Shown here: positions 43,101 through 50,991 of the stretch, piece after piece | Layout: every line of letters starts with the position of its first letter | Numbering within the stretch: the stretch's first letter is position 1 | NCBI GenBank assembly: GCA_020073385.1 | Contig: JAIQFH010000013.1 | Span: 62,001-126,000 of the forward strand | Source of the DNA: Terriglobia bacterium | GTDB taxonomy: Bacteria; Acidobacteriota; Terriglobia; Terriglobales; Acidobacteriaceae | DNA: 64,000 nucleotides | Direction: 5' to 3' | Notes under the pieces: model-generated | The model's database searches: none | What the model was told of the DNA's origin: nothing | Seen by the model: the letters and a program-made list of their open reading frames with translations, nothing else | Translations under genes and position numbers: made by a program

Positions 43101-43993
43101 TAGTAGAACGTTTTGTCCTTCTTCAGCGCGCCGCCAAACGCTGCGCCCGCCTGCACGCGCGTGTACGCCGGATTCTTTTCCGTGCTGAACGGGTTCACCG
43201 CCTGGAAGTTGCGATTGCGCAGGTATCCATACACGTCGCCATGAAAGTCATTCGATCCGGAACGCGTGATGATGTTGACCACGCCCCCGGAGGCGCGGCC
43301 GTATTCCGCCGCGTAGTTGTTGGTGATGATCTGGAACTCCTGCACCGCTTCCTGCGAGACAGTCGAGCGCACGCCGTTGACCGAGTTGTCGGTGGCGTCG
43401 GTGCCGTCGACGTTGACCAGGTTGGAGCGTGCGCGCTGGCCGCTCATGTTGAGCCCCGAAGTCGGCGCAGCGCCCAGGTTGGGCGCGGCGTCATGCACGA
43501 CCTGCGAATCCGTCAACGTGAAATTGATGTAGTTGCGCCCGTTGATCGGAAGATTGTCAATTCGGCGCTGTCCGATCGTGTCGGTCGTGGAACTGCGGGA
43601 GGTTTCCACGAGTTCCCCTTGCGCCGAAACCTCCACAACCTCTGTCCCGCCGGAGACAGTCAGTGTGACCGGTAATTCCACCAGTCCGCCCACGGTGATG
43701 GCTACGCCTGTATTTTCAAGCTGGCCGAATCCCGAGGCCGAAACCTTGACCGAATACGTCCCCGGCGGCAGCAGTTGAGCGCTGTAGCCGCCCTCTCCAT
43801 CGGGAGTCGCGACACGCTCCAAACCTTTGGCCACATTGCGCACAGTCACCGTTGCGTTGGCAATCAATTTGCCACTGGGATCTCTTACGGTGACGTGCAG
43901 ATCGCCAGTAGCGGCGCCGCCCTGCGCGTTAGCGATTCCAGAGAGCAGCACGACGAATAGCGACACTAAGACGACTCTTATTGTGCGAAACAT
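40109..43993 (-). CDS. Oar-like TonB-dependent receptor
   Basis: Large outer-membrane protein of 1294 residues from the ATG at 43993 (GGGAG just upstream), signal MFRTIRVVLVSLFVVLLSGI ANA. N-terminal carboxypeptidase-regulatory domain (GDLHVTVRDPSGKLIANATV), plug-like region QRRIDNLPINGRNYINFTL with VNGVRSTVSQEAVQEFQIIT and NNYAAEYGRASGGVVNIITR, then a long beta barrel with the Oar signature RGDVYGYLRNRNF-like DFHGDVYGYLRNRNFQAVNP and C-terminal MKLNW. The family is massively expanded in acidobacteria; ligands are mostly unknown, possibly peptides or polysaccharide pieces. The remnant at 6506-6909 is a broken relative. Confidence 0.93.
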   Translation of the reverse strand: MFRTIRVVLVSLFVVLLSGIANAQGGAATGDLHVTVRDPSGKLIANATVTVRNVAKGLERVATPDGEGGYSAQLLPPGTYSVKVSASGFGQLENTGVAITVGGLVELPVTLTVSGGTEVVEVSAQGELVETSRSSTTDTIGQRRIDNLPINGRNYINFTLTDSQVVHDAAPNLGAAPTSGLNMSGQRARSNLVNVDGTDATDNSVNGVRSTVSQEAVQEFQIITNNYAAEYGRASGGVVNIITRSGSNDFHGDVYGYLRNRNFQAVNPFSTEKNPAYTRVQAGAAFGGALKKDKTFYYFSYEVTRRHETGFSSIGQDCKTTGGQTCFSLSPFDATGIFSPLLPAGTVNLQLTPDQASFLGNPAVLATMSANPLYQGEVQQYATLAGASSGQGVQGAWPTGLVEVISGFALQGWAGFPTNCTPASCAAPASFGASHVPGSYHPLASQTGNFPVFEGTSLYSLRIDHNLSSANRLMLRVNVSPSTVTGIEVSGQDQPFGQNAYSRTSQQTYRDVAGTAQDTWTIGTTKVNEFRFQYARRGLSYFYNTQVPDGSDPAVNIPGFAYFGREPYSYIQRTETRYQFTDNFSWSIGRHNTKFGADFNYLPVDATFTVNYGGVYDFGGITASTLGFVNPAPGALPDFPALSPVQAYGAGIPVDFIQGLGSPSDKFKNIPIGLFWQDSWRVNPHVTLNFGVRYDIEIPPKFKAPTGLAQAGYNFLGLQKGIQTDKNNFQPRVGLAWDPKGDGKTVIRGSYGMFYDHPLLGLYFLGDASDGSTSGQLAFPGGAPCDATAKTTPFSPGNLNGASIFTGVLGNANCMPVGQLNYLPDQQQFQSLFPAGQSSQSLFLGQQYLTNPPAPYAPFPFPLAFQPFGYPQAKNFVYAYSQQANLSVERDLGHGFALNLAYNFNGGRHLNRPINASTVRGDLATQNWMAAVAVASAAGLQPTDTNFPRSPLFVGTQSPSVYGVFPACGPSPLAGAFPGAMPFYVPAALTNLFRPSGLNASMVTAFPTCVADAVADLAAAHLNPNCDPATLANCVPFGDMDANYSNGSSVYHGFTTNLRKRFSNHYEMLASYTWSHSIDDSTDLQSTLTPQDSYYPAVDRSSSLFDQRHRFVFSAVYQTGKLSGGFGRKLLSDWTFAPVVEVSSGRPFNIITSGGDNFQLSSLTSRPNVVAGGTPTNPCGYPTVPSKFSSTGFFQEPCFASVSLAQIASPNALLFLDGNLGRNAGVTPWTVFNDMRVSKRINFTERFNMDLIADIFNIANKYNVAAVSPLFTNAGQATAAYDPRQFQFAMKLNW

Positions 43994-44319
43994 AAGGTTC
44001 TCCCTTGAACTCGCGAAGGCGAGCAGACGGCACGACCCAGTGCCACGGCAGATTGCCGATATACTCACTCGACAGTTGGACCTACTAACGCCCCGCTGGT
44101 TTTTATAACAGAACCATGCTCGAAAACAAGTCAGAATCAGCATGGGTCGTTCGTGAGTAAACGCAGAAACCGTTGATCCGGGGGCAGGGGCTAGAGGTCA
44201 GTGAGACGGTGCTGATCGCTGTGATTCAACTCACAGTTCCAGGACGCAACAGGACGCAATATGTCAAGTGCGACGGCGAATCGCAGACACTATCCGCTAA
44301 TACCTATCCCTGATCCCTA

Positions 44320-44856
44320 TCAGTTCGCCGCGATGCGCACTGGGACTGCGGGATTCTGCAGGCGTCCGAGCAGCATGGCTCGGCCGCTCAACTGTTCGTA
44401 GGCGTGCAGGACTGTTGCAGCAGCCAGAGGCGAATGCGGCCAGGCCAGCTCGACATAAATTCGAAGCAGAGCAACGGTGGCATTGCGGCGCAGGAGAAGC
44501 GCGTTGTCGACGAGCTGGCGTGCCGCTTCGACGGTGGCGCCGTTACTCGCGCTCAGAGCAGCTTGCCCGATCGCGACCAGCACGGCGGCATTCCGTCCAG
44601 CAACGCCAATATAGGCTGCGGCCGCGCGTAAACGTTCCCGCTGCACCGTGCGGAACTCCGCAGCGGACAGGCGGCGGCGCAGGTACTCATTTTCGGTGGG
44701 ATTGACTAGATTGCGAAACGCCTCGATATCGATCGGTTCAATTTTTTGAACAAGAGCGGAGCCCGGGGAAAGCTGTAGACGCATTGAGACGGTAATACCC
44801 AGGATTGTGACCAGAGCAAACGCAGCGGCGATGACGAGAACCAATGCCAGAGTCAT
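44320..44856 (-). CDS. Membrane-anchored protein of unknown function
   Basis: Protein of 178 residues from the ATG at 44856, which overlaps the upstream stop in ATGA; the track-like longer start at 44889 lies inside that gene. One N-terminal helix (LALVLVIAAAFALVTILGIT) is followed by an Ala-rich soluble domain with several helices (EYLRRRLSAAEFRTVQRERL, RLRAAAAYIGVAGRNAAVLV, ARQLVDNALLLRRNATVALL). Homologues occur next to the same membrane gene in acidobacteria. I do not recognise a functional domain. Confidence 0.72.
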   Translation of the reverse strand: MTLALVLVIAAAFALVTILGITVSMRLQLSPGSALVQKIEPIDIEAFRNLVNPTENEYLRRRLSAAEFRTVQRERLRAAAAYIGVAGRNAAVLVAIGQAALSASNGATVEAARQLVDNALLLRRNATVALLRIYVELAWPHSPLAAATVLHAYEQLSGRAMLLGRLQNPAVPVRIAAN

Positions 44857-45623
44857 TGTTGTAACAGACGCTCCAATTCGCGGTTCCATACCGCCAGATT
44901 GTTTTCCGGCAACGGAACCACAGACTTCCTAACCACTTTCTGGGGAACGAGAACGTAATAGAGCCACATCAGCACGCAGAGGTGATACGTGCCCATGTTC
45001 AGAAAAGCGAACAAGGTCCGCGCGCGCTCCGATGGGCTTGCATTCGCGATGATGGCCCACGCCGACAGATGCACACACGAGGAGATGCCGAAGCCTAACA
45101 AGATGCCAAATGACAACCGGTCCCACGACAAGCGAAAGTAAGCTGCGAACAGAAAGAGGAACAGAATAAGACCGGATTCAATGACAAAGACGGTCTGCTC
45201 AAGAAGATGATCTCCGGAAATCAAGAGCCTGGTGCTGTCTCCGTGGGCAAATCCGGCGATGAGGCCAGCCATCAGGACCAGCACCGCTCCAAACACGCTG
45301 ACCGCAATCCTGCTGACGCGGCTGATCGAGGGATAACGAGTGAAAACTCTAGAGAAGATTTCGCCGATCACAAGGAACTTCAGCAGGCTCTCGATAAGAA
45401 GCCTGGCCCATTCGATGCGCCAGTAGTTCTCAGCTGAGATAAAAGGCGCGACATCGGCTCCGAAGACCGCTAGATCTCCCAGGGCGCCCAGAATCGTAAA
45501 CGCGAGAAAAGCCGGGACCTCGCGTGATATACCCCGCTTCCAGATTAGGAAGCCAACCGCCAGAAGAAGAAGATTGGGGGCAACCCAGAGATAGTTCCAA
45601 AGGAATGAGTGCGCCTGCAGCAT
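44853..45623 (-). CDS. Integral membrane protein, seven helices predicted
   Basis: Protein of 256 residues with about seven hydrophobic segments, for example NLLLLAVGFLIWKRG (18-32), FLAFTILGALGDLAVF (39-54), VSVFGAVLVLMAGLIAGFA (107-125), SGLILFLFLFAAYFRL (151-166), LMWLYYVLVPQ near the end. It has no motif I can name; membrane proteins of this layout are common and uncharacterised in Terriglobia. It forms a two-gene operon with the following 178-residue protein through an ATGA overlap. Confidence 0.72.
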   Translation of the reverse strand: MLQAHSFLWNYLWVAPNLLLLAVGFLIWKRGISREVPAFLAFTILGALGDLAVFGADVAPFISAENYWRIEWARLLIESLLKFLVIGEIFSRVFTRYPSISRVSRIAVSVFGAVLVLMAGLIAGFAHGDSTRLLISGDHLLEQTVFVIESGLILFLFLFAAYFRLSWDRLSFGILLGFGISSCVHLSAWAIIANASPSERARTLFAFLNMGTYHLCVLMWLYYVLVPQKVVRKSVVPLPENNLAVWNRELERLLQQ

Positions 45624-45756
45624 GGCGATGGTCAGGCACTATACCGCGAATTGCTGCAGGCAGCAACAGTGGCGTCAGTCTTGTTCGGTTTTCGTAAGAG
45701 TGGCGATTTCCTCGCGCCACGAAATTAAACCTGATGCAAAATCTCTCGGTGCCGGT

Positions 45757-45891
45757 TTACGGCTTGCACATCCCGGAACCTCCGCAATTCGTGGTGTTAC
45801 CACCGCCGCCATCGGCCTTCACCACGGTTGGGGTTACCAAAGTGCTGAGAAATAATACAGCCGTTGCAATGACGAGTAGCATTCGTTTCAC
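45757..45891 (-). CDS. Small secreted peptide, 44 residues, Gly/Cys-rich
   Basis: Found by hand. GTG at 45891 preceded by AGGAG at 7-bp spacing (an ATG three codons later is the alternative), stop TAA at 45759-45757. The product begins (V/M)KRMLLVIATAVLFLSTLV, a strong signal peptide, probably cleaved after VVKA; the mature peptide would be about 18 residues, DGGGGNTTNCGGSGMCKP, with two Cys separated by GGSGM. Divergent from the gene at 45997, with one copy of the 20-bp palindrome between them. Peptides of this type appear near XRE regulators in acidobacteria by my recollection; the role (signal, metal binding, bacteriocin precursor) is unknown. Confidence 0.7.
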   Translation of the reverse strand: MKRMLLVIATAVLFLSTLVTPTVVKADGGGGNTTNCGGSGMCKP

Positions 45892-45975
45892 GGTTTATCT
45901 CCTTATAGACTGCGAGTTGGACCGTGATCGTTACATGGCTTTCCCTGCTCCGCAACGGCACAGAAGAACATTGAA

Positions 45976-45995
45976 TTGTTCGGAATTTGTAACAA
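45976..45995. promoter_or_regulatory. 20-bp palindrome, copy 1 (XRE operator candidate)
   Basis: TTGTTCGGAATTTGTAACAA; outer arms TTGTT/AACAA are perfect. It ends one base before the ATG at 45997 and sits 85 bp from the start of the divergent peptide gene. Confidence 0.6.
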
Positions 45996-45996
45996 A

Positions 45997-46419
45997 ATGA
46001 GCCTTAAATCCGCCCTGCAGGACATCAAGGAAACTACCCTTTCGGCCGTATCCGGATGGCTGGGGAAACTGGCCTATCTGGCATCCTTGCGCGGCGGCCA
46101 GGGGCGGTACGAGCATTGGGGCATGGAAAGCGTCCACGGGCCGGAATCATCGGAACGGGCTCTGCGCCAGGCACACACCGAGGTGGTGAACAGGCTTCTG
46201 CGGACGCCTCTGCCTTCTCTGGTAGAAGATCTGAAGGAATCGAGCGAGGGCAGCGGGATCGCGGGCTTGGAGTATGTCGAGGAGATGCGGGGGCACTTCG
46301 AGAATTTACTGCCGGAGGGCCGTCAGAACACTCCGGTGTCAACTCATCTTAATTCAATACTGGTGGCACTCTCGAGCCTGGAGAGGAATCGAGGGCGTGC
46401 CACTCGGTCAACTTCATAG
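45997..46419 (+). CDS. Conserved protein of unknown function next to the XRE regulator
   Basis: Protein of 140 residues from the ATG at 45997; TTG at 45976 would extend it through the palindrome. No ribosome-binding site precedes the ATG, so translation may be leaderless or start elsewhere. Sequence features: MSLKSALQDIKETTLSAVSG, WLGKLAYLASLRGGQGRYEHWG, ALRQAHTEVVNRLLRTPLPS, LVEDLKESSEGSGIAGLEYV. Mostly helical and soluble, without known motifs. The 3' end overlaps the 3' end of the convergent XRE gene by 71 bp. Conserved in acidobacteria by recollection; function unknown. Confidence 0.68.
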   Translation: MSLKSALQDIKETTLSAVSGWLGKLAYLASLRGGQGRYEHWGMESVHGPESSERALRQAHTEVVNRLLRTPLPSLVEDLKESSEGSGIAGLEYVEEMRGHFENLLPEGRQNTPVSTHLNSILVALSSLERNRGRATRSTS

Positions 46420-47155
46420 CCACTCCCACCACCTGGCCGAGCACCTCGGCTTCCTGCGGGTGGCGGAGAATGCGAACCGGAACCGGAGAGAGTGGGTGAG
46501 ACTGCAGAATGATTTCTTCACGCCGCATGCTGCACCAGGAACAAGTGTGGCCGTCGCGAGTTTCCACAAAATAAATGGGCCGCTCGTACTCGGAACGCCA
46601 TGAGCCTTCGACGACGCGATTGCGCGATTCATCGACTTGAATAAAACTTCCGGGCGGCAGGATCGGGTACATGGTGAAATCCTGCGTACCGACATAGCCG
46701 TAAGTGAATTCGCTGTTGGCGAACTGTGCAAGATACGCCACCGGAACGAGTCCCCACTTTTCAACCATCCGGCCCAGATTGGTTGTGCGGCGCTCGTCGA
46801 AACCGGGATCCATGCGCACCGGAACCTGCACCGAGGCGAGTCCGGCCAAGGCGTCGGAAACGTGCGATTTTGGCGGGGAAACTAATCCCAGGTCCGCCGG
46901 GATGTTGTTGAGGTCAACTCCGTACCACGCCATCAGTTCGCGAACGTCGCGCCGGTAAATGATCGCCAGCGTGTAGAGACGGTAAATGCTGGGGAGTATG
47001 CCTTTGGTCTCGATATCCGATAACCGGCTGGGCGGAATTGAAAACTCTTCATTGCGATATTTTTCCGCAATGCGCGCACTGGAGTGTTCGACGTCACGCA
47101 TGGTGAGCCCGAGTTTTTCACGAAGGGTGCGAAGGCTCTTGCCAGCGGGTAGCAT
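46349..47155 (-). CDS. XRE-type regulator with degenerate S24-like C-terminal domain
   Basis: Protein of 268 residues. N-terminal HTH (about 5-65): SLRTLREKLGLTMRDVEHSS … PSRLSDIETKGILPSIYRLY. The C-terminal ~120 residues have the shape of a LexA/CI-type S24 domain (TMYPILPPGSFIQVDESRNR, RPIYFVETRDGHTCSWCSMR, EVLGQVVGVAMKL), but the catalytic Ser of the S-M-x-P motif is Thr161 and no Lys stands at the partner position, so autocleavage is unlikely. A C205-x2-C208 pair might bind metal or respond to redox. A -10 (TGGTATGAT, 47191-47183) is upstream. Probably controls the palindromes listed here. Confidence 0.82.
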   Translation of the reverse strand: MLPAGKSLRTLREKLGLTMRDVEHSSARIAEKYRNEEFSIPPSRLSDIETKGILPSIYRLYTLAIIYRRDVRELMAWYGVDLNNIPADLGLVSPPKSHVSDALAGLASVQVPVRMDPGFDERRTTNLGRMVEKWGLVPVAYLAQFANSEFTYGYVGTQDFTMYPILPPGSFIQVDESRNRVVEGSWRSEYERPIYFVETRDGHTCSWCSMRREEIILQSHPLSPVPVRILRHPQEAEVLGQVVGVAMKLTEWHALDSSPGSRVPPVLN

Positions 47156-47182
47156 TCAAAAGGCCTCGAACAAGTGACCGAA

Positions 47183-47191
47183 ATCATACCA
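47183..47191 (-). promoter_or_regulatory. Extended -10 of the XRE gene
   Basis: Minus strand TGGTATGAT, an extended -10 element, 28 bp upstream of the XRE start codon. No good -35 hexamer is visible, which fits an activated promoter. Confidence 0.4.
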
Positions 47192-47243
47192 AAGGGCAGG
47201 CGAATTGTGTCTCATTTGGGGCAAAAATTTTTACCGGCGAGGC

Positions 47244-47263
47244 TTGTTACGAATTCCGAACAA
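47244..47263. promoter_or_regulatory. 20-bp palindrome, copy 2
   Basis: TTGTTACGAATTCCGAACAA on the plus strand; its complement TTGTTCGGAATTCGTAACAA differs from copy 1 at one base. It lies about 55 bp upstream of the XRE extended -10. Confidence 0.6.
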
Positions 47264-47356
47264 ACGAGAAGCGGCATCATTTAAGGCAATCCCAGCATAA
47301 CTCGACGCAGTCGTCAGAGATAAAGCATCGCACCGCGCACTCCGGCGAATCAGCAA

Positions 47357-47376
47357 TTGTTCGGATTTTGTAACAG
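47357..47376. promoter_or_regulatory. 20-bp palindrome, copy 3
   Basis: TTGTTCGGATTTTGTAACAG, differing from copy 1 at two bases. Confidence 0.6.
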
Positions 47377-47510
47377 GCCACCTCCGCTTTTGTACCTCTG
47401 CCCGTCGCAGCATTGTTTTCCGAGAACTCTCCAGGCACCGTCTATTTCTCATCTTCCCAGATCTGCGGCCCGGCCAAAAAAAATGCCGAAAGTTCGCCAC
47501 TCTCGCCGGA

Positions 47511-47522
47511 TGACATTTGTCA
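47511..47522. promoter_or_regulatory. Inverted repeat TGACATTTGTCA upstream of the ABC/TCS operon
   Basis: TGACA and TGTCA around TT, 112 bp before the ATPase start. A plausible operator for the LuxR-type response regulator encoded at the end of this operon. Confidence 0.4.
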
Positions 47523-47634
47523 CGCTGTTTGCGTGATGGTTGGCACTGGCGTGTCGATCGATTCTGGTTGACGATGCCATTACCGATTGATTGGGTCTCG
47601 AAGTCGGCATCCTGCGCCGCAAGAGGTGAGAAAG

Positions 47635-48582
47635 ATGATCGCAACCCTGGAGAAAACCGGCAGCGTTCAACCGGCCAGCGCGGTTCCCATAGTGGCCAGT
47701 CTTGAGGGCGTCAATAAAAACTATGGAGAGGTTCGGGCGCTCAAGGGCGTAAATTTTCGGGTGCGAGCCGGAGAAGTCGTGGCGCTGCTCGGGCCCAACG
47801 GCGCGGGCAAGACTACAGCGGTGAAACTCCTCTTGGGACTGCTGCAGCCGAATGCTGGAAAGGTGCGCGTTTTGGGGGGAGACCCGACGAATCCCGAAAA
47901 CCGGATGCGCACGGGCGCAATGTTACAGGTGGGACGGGTTCCCGAGACGTTGCGCGTCCGTGAGCACATCGACCTGTTCTCTTCTTACTACCAGAATCCG
48001 ATGCCGGCCGCGGCCGTTCTGTCAGCCGCCGGATTGGAGAATCTCAGCGAGCGTAAGTTTGGCGACCTCTCCGGAGGCCAGCGGCAGCGCGTTCTGTTTG
48101 CGCTCGCGATCTGCGGAAATCCCGATCTCCTTTTTCTGGACGAACCGACCGTCGGTCTCGATGTGGAAGCGCGCCGCATGCTGTGGGATCAGATCCGGCA
48201 ACTGGTCGGACGCGGGAAAACAGTTCTGCTGACGACGCATTACTTGCAGGAGGCCGACGCACTGGCCGATCGCGTGGCTGTCATCAACAAGGGCGAGATC
48301 ATTGCGGAAGGAAGTCCGGCGGAGATCAAGGCCCAGACCGCGGGCAAGCGCATTCGCTGCGTCACCAGCCTGCCGATGGACGTGCTCCGGGGAATTCCCG
48401 GCGTCACTGAAGTGAAAGAAGACCGCGAGGCGTTCGAACTTCACACCCCTCAAGCCGAACCGGTCCTGCGCGAGTTGCTGGCGCGCGATGCAAGTCTCTC
48501 GGGATTGGAAGTGAGCGCAGCGGGCCTGGAAGAAGCGTTCCTGGCATTGACGCAGGACAGTTCGAAAAATGGAAATCACTAG
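47635..48582 (+). CDS. ABC transporter ATP-binding protein
   Basis: ATPase of 315 residues from the ATG at 47635 (AGAGGTGAG upstream). Walker A GPNGAGKTTAVKL, signature LSGGQRQRVLFAL, Walker B LLFLDEPTVGLD and the H-loop LLTTHYLQEADALADRVAVI are all intact. The C-terminal ~90 residues resemble the regulatory tail of drug/bacitracin-type exporters (CcmA-like). It partners the permease at 48748 and lies upstream of a two-component system, an arrangement like Bacillus yvfRSTU or desKR. Substrate could be a lipid, antibiotic or peptide. Confidence 0.92.
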   Translation: MIATLEKTGSVQPASAVPIVASLEGVNKNYGEVRALKGVNFRVRAGEVVALLGPNGAGKTTAVKLLLGLLQPNAGKVRVLGGDPTNPENRMRTGAMLQVGRVPETLRVREHIDLFSSYYQNPMPAAAVLSAAGLENLSERKFGDLSGGQRQRVLFALAICGNPDLLFLDEPTVGLDVEARRMLWDQIRQLVGRGKTVLLTTHYLQEADALADRVAVINKGEIIAEGSPAEIKAQTAGKRIRCVTSLPMDVLRGIPGVTEVKEDREAFELHTPQAEPVLRELLARDASLSGLEVSAAGLEEAFLALTQDSSKNGNH

Positions 48583-48649
48583 AGCCGGTCTCATGAGTAG
48601 CTTTGAAAAAACGCTTCGGAAGGGCGAATTGTTTTGAAAGGGCTCGGAA

Positions 48650-48725
48650 GGGCGTTTTGAAAGGGCGCGGCTTCTAGCCGCACCGCCTAGAGTCAGAAAG
48701 ACAATGGGCTTCAGCCCCTGAGGGC
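48650..48725. repeat. Small hairpins between the ABC ATPase and permease
   Basis: GCGCGGCTTCTAGCCGCACC and ATGGGCTTCAGCCCCTGAGG form two short stem-loops, similar to hairpins near 28300 and 29780. Confidence 0.55.
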
Positions 48726-48747
48726 ACAACGTTCTAACGGAGGTACG

Positions 48748-49563
48748 ATGAGCACCGCAACCATGGCACTGAGCAGCACACAGATTCAACGCTCACCAGC
48801 CCACACGGCGACGATTTACCTGAAGGAAGCGAAATACGAATTCCTGAAGTATCTGCGTCTCCGCATGTACACCGTCTCGGTGCTCAGCTTTCCCATCATG
48901 TTCTACGTCCTGTTCGGGCTGGTATTGAACTCCAACCAATCGATCGGGGCAACACGCGTGGCGGCGTATCTGATTCCTACCTATGGCACATTCGGCGTGA
49001 TCGCCGCTTCGTTGTTTGGAACGGCGGCAGGTTTGGCTTCCGACCGCGGACTGGGATGGCTCGAGGTGAAACGTGCCAGTCCCATGCCTCCATTCGCCTA
49101 CTTCGCCGCGAAGATTGCGACCAGCCTGGTGTTCAGCACAATCATCGTTCTGGCTCTCTTCACACTCGGGATCGCGTTTGGCGGAGTGCGGATGCCCGTC
49201 GCATCGTTCGCCCGGTTGCTTGGCATCCTGGCAGCTGGATCGCTCCCATTTTCCGCCATGGGTTTGGCTCTCGGATATTTCACCGGTCCCAACTCGGCGC
49301 CCCCGACCATCAACCTTATTTATTTGCCCATGTCGTTCTGCAGCGGCCTCTGGATCCCGATCATGTTCCTGCCGAAAGTTGTGCAGAAGATTGCGCTGGT
49401 GCTGCCGCCGTATCACCTGTCGCAACTGGCCCTGGGCGTCGTGGGCGCCGGAACACACGAGTCCGCCATTGCGCATTGGGAGGCGCTTGCCGCTTTCACC
49501 ATGATTTGCCTGGGCATCGCCCGCATCGGCTTCCAGCGCGATCAGGAAAAAATGTACGGATAG
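48748..49563 (+). CDS. ABC-2 type transporter permease
   Basis: Membrane protein of 271 residues with about six helices (MYTVSVLSFPIMFYVLFGLV, TYGTFGVIAASLFGTAAGLA, TSLVFSTIIVLALFTLGIAF, LLGILAAGSLPFSAMGLALG, LYLPMSFCSGLWIPIMFLP-like IYLPMSFCSGLWIPIMFLPK, FTMICLGIARIGFQ). It is preceded by GGAGG. The pattern fits ABC-2/DrrB-type exporters. The first 15 residues are repeat-like Ser/Thr text and may be dispensable. Pairs with the ATPase upstream. Confidence 0.88.
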   Translation: MSTATMALSSTQIQRSPAHTATIYLKEAKYEFLKYLRLRMYTVSVLSFPIMFYVLFGLVLNSNQSIGATRVAAYLIPTYGTFGVIAASLFGTAAGLASDRGLGWLEVKRASPMPPFAYFAAKIATSLVFSTIIVLALFTLGIAFGGVRMPVASFARLLGILAAGSLPFSAMGLALGYFTGPNSAPPTINLIYLPMSFCSGLWIPIMFLPKVVQKIALVLPPYHLSQLALGVVGAGTHESAIAHWEALAAFTMICLGIARIGFQRDQEKMYG

Positions 49564-49599
49564 GCGAGGTTTCGGAGTTTTGAGCTTTTGGATATTAGT

Positions 49600-49728
49600 A
49601 TGAGTGCGAACGCGAAAAAGTCGATGACTGCGACCATCGCCCTTGTCCTGTTTGGCGCGCTCGCTCTATTCGCGGGGGAGAAGTGGTTGTGGGCGCTAAT
49701 TCCTGCCGCGGCGCTGGTATGGTACTGA
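49600..49728 (+). CDS. Tiny membrane protein between permease and kinase
   Basis: Found by hand: ATG 49600, TGA 49726-49728, 42 residues. Positive N-terminus MSANAKKSMT then one or two hydrophobic stretches ATIALVLFGALALFAG and WLWALIPAAALVWY. Only weak ribosome-binding sequence. It sits exactly in the gap between the ABC permease and the histidine kinase. Such tiny membrane proteins can tune transporters or kinases (inference). Confidence 0.62.
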   Translation: MSANAKKSMTATIALVLFGALALFAGEKWLWALIPAAALVWY

Positions 49729-49838
49729 GCGGCGCCAAAATTGCGCAGTGGCCGGAATTGACGCCACGAGTGACAATGGAGGATGAGGTTAGTGACATTC
49801 TGGCGTTGAAGCACAGTCAATCGCCGGGAGCCCAACGC

Positions 49839-50990
49839 ATGGACTTAGCGCTGAAGCCGTTCAAAAGCGTCCTCAAAAATCGGGATCACGGTTGGGGACC
49901 TTTCGTTTGGTTCGTCTATTCTGGATTCTTCTTTGTCCAGCCGGTGTTAGACCACGTAAACTTCCGAGTCTGGCTGCTGGATATTGCCGGATACCTGGTG
50001 TTCTGTTGCCTTTATTTCGGGCTTTTCTGGCTCGAGCACCCGAAGCCCATCGTGCACATCGGCGGGCTGATTTTGCTGGGAGTGTTGTTCCTCCCCTACA
50101 ACGGTGGAGCCGCAGGCTTCTTCATCTTCGCCGCGGCTTTCGTGCCATTTTCGACGAACACCAAAAGAACTGCGCTTCTGGGAATTTTCGCCATCACAGC
50201 GATCGCAGCCGCAGAGAGCCTGATCCGGCACCTGGATATTTGGACAACATTCTGGGCTTGCGTCTTCCCACTGACAGTAGGCGGGAGCAATGTATTTTTC
50301 GCCGAACGCAACCGCATGAACTGCAAGCTGCGCAAGGCCAACGAAGAAATCGAGCATCTGGCAAAAGTCGCCGAGCGGGAACGCATCGCGCGCGATCTGC
50401 ATGACGTGCTCGGGCACACGCTATCGGTGATAACACTGAAATCGGAATTGGCAGGCAAGCTGATCGATCGCGATCCGGAGCGAGCGGGCAAAGAGATTCG
50501 CGAGGTCGAGAACATTTCGCGGCAGGCTCTGTCGGACGTGCGCGACGCGATCCGCGGATACCGCTCCAAGGGACTGGTTGCCGAGTTGGCCCTGGCAAAG
50601 TCGACGCTCGAGACGGCAGGCCTCACCGTACAGTGTGATGCCGCTACCAGCATGCAGTTGCCTCCCATGCAGGAGAGCGTTTTATCGCTGGCGGTGCGCG
50701 AGGGCGTGACGAACGTGGTACGTCATGCGAACGCCCGCACATGCCGCTTGCGGATCGAGCAGCAGAACGATATGTGCCGCCTGGAGATTGCCGACGATGG
50801 CCAGGGCTTCGTCAGCATGGAAGGCAATGGCCTCCGCGGCATGCGCGAGCGCGTCGAGATGCTTGGCGGCACGCTCGATCGCCGCAATAAGTCGGGCACG
50901 ACTCTGACCATCACGCTTCCTCTCAAGGAAGTGGCGGTAAAAGATGTCGCCGAGCACGAAGCCATCCCGGAACAAGTGAAGGCGCACTAA
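49839..50990 (+). CDS. DesK-like sensor histidine kinase
   Basis: Kinase of 383 residues from the ATG at 49839, preceded by GGGAG at 8 bp; an ATG at 49776 would add 21 residues. About six N-terminal helices (WFVYSGFFFVQPVLDH, WLLDIAGYLVFCCLYFGLFW, IVHIGGLILLGVLFLPY, GFFIFAAAFVPFS, LLGIFAITAIAAAESL, FWACVFPLTVGGSNVFF), then HisKA_3 with phospho-His in ERERIARDLHDVLGHTLSVI and the HATPase N-box/G-box (VREGVTNVVRHANARTCRLR, ADDGQGF … GNGLRGMRERVEMLGG). This is the DesK/YvfT layout, which senses membrane state or the activity of the adjacent exporter. Partner is the regulator 2 bp downstream. Confidence 0.92.
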   Translation: MDLALKPFKSVLKNRDHGWGPFVWFVYSGFFFVQPVLDHVNFRVWLLDIAGYLVFCCLYFGLFWLEHPKPIVHIGGLILLGVLFLPYNGGAAGFFIFAAAFVPFSTNTKRTALLGIFAITAIAAAESLIRHLDIWTTFWACVFPLTVGGSNVFFAERNRMNCKLRKANEEIEHLAKVAERERIARDLHDVLGHTLSVITLKSELAGKLIDRDPERAGKEIREVENISRQALSDVRDAIRGYRSKGLVAELALAKSTLETAGLTVQCDAATSMQLPPMQESVLSLAVREGVTNVVRHANARTCRLRIEQQNDMCRLEIADDGQGFVSMEGNGLRGMRERVEMLGGTLDRRNKSGTTLTITLPLKEVAVKDVAEHEAIPEQVKAH

Positions 50991-50991
50991 C

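Larger units (their letters stand above)
47192..47634. other. Intergenic region between XRE and the ABC transporter
   Basis: No gene supported. It holds two copies of the 20-bp palindrome (47244 and 47357) and the inverted repeat TGACATTTGTCA (47511-47522) about 110 bp before the ABC transporter start. Confidence 0.6.
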
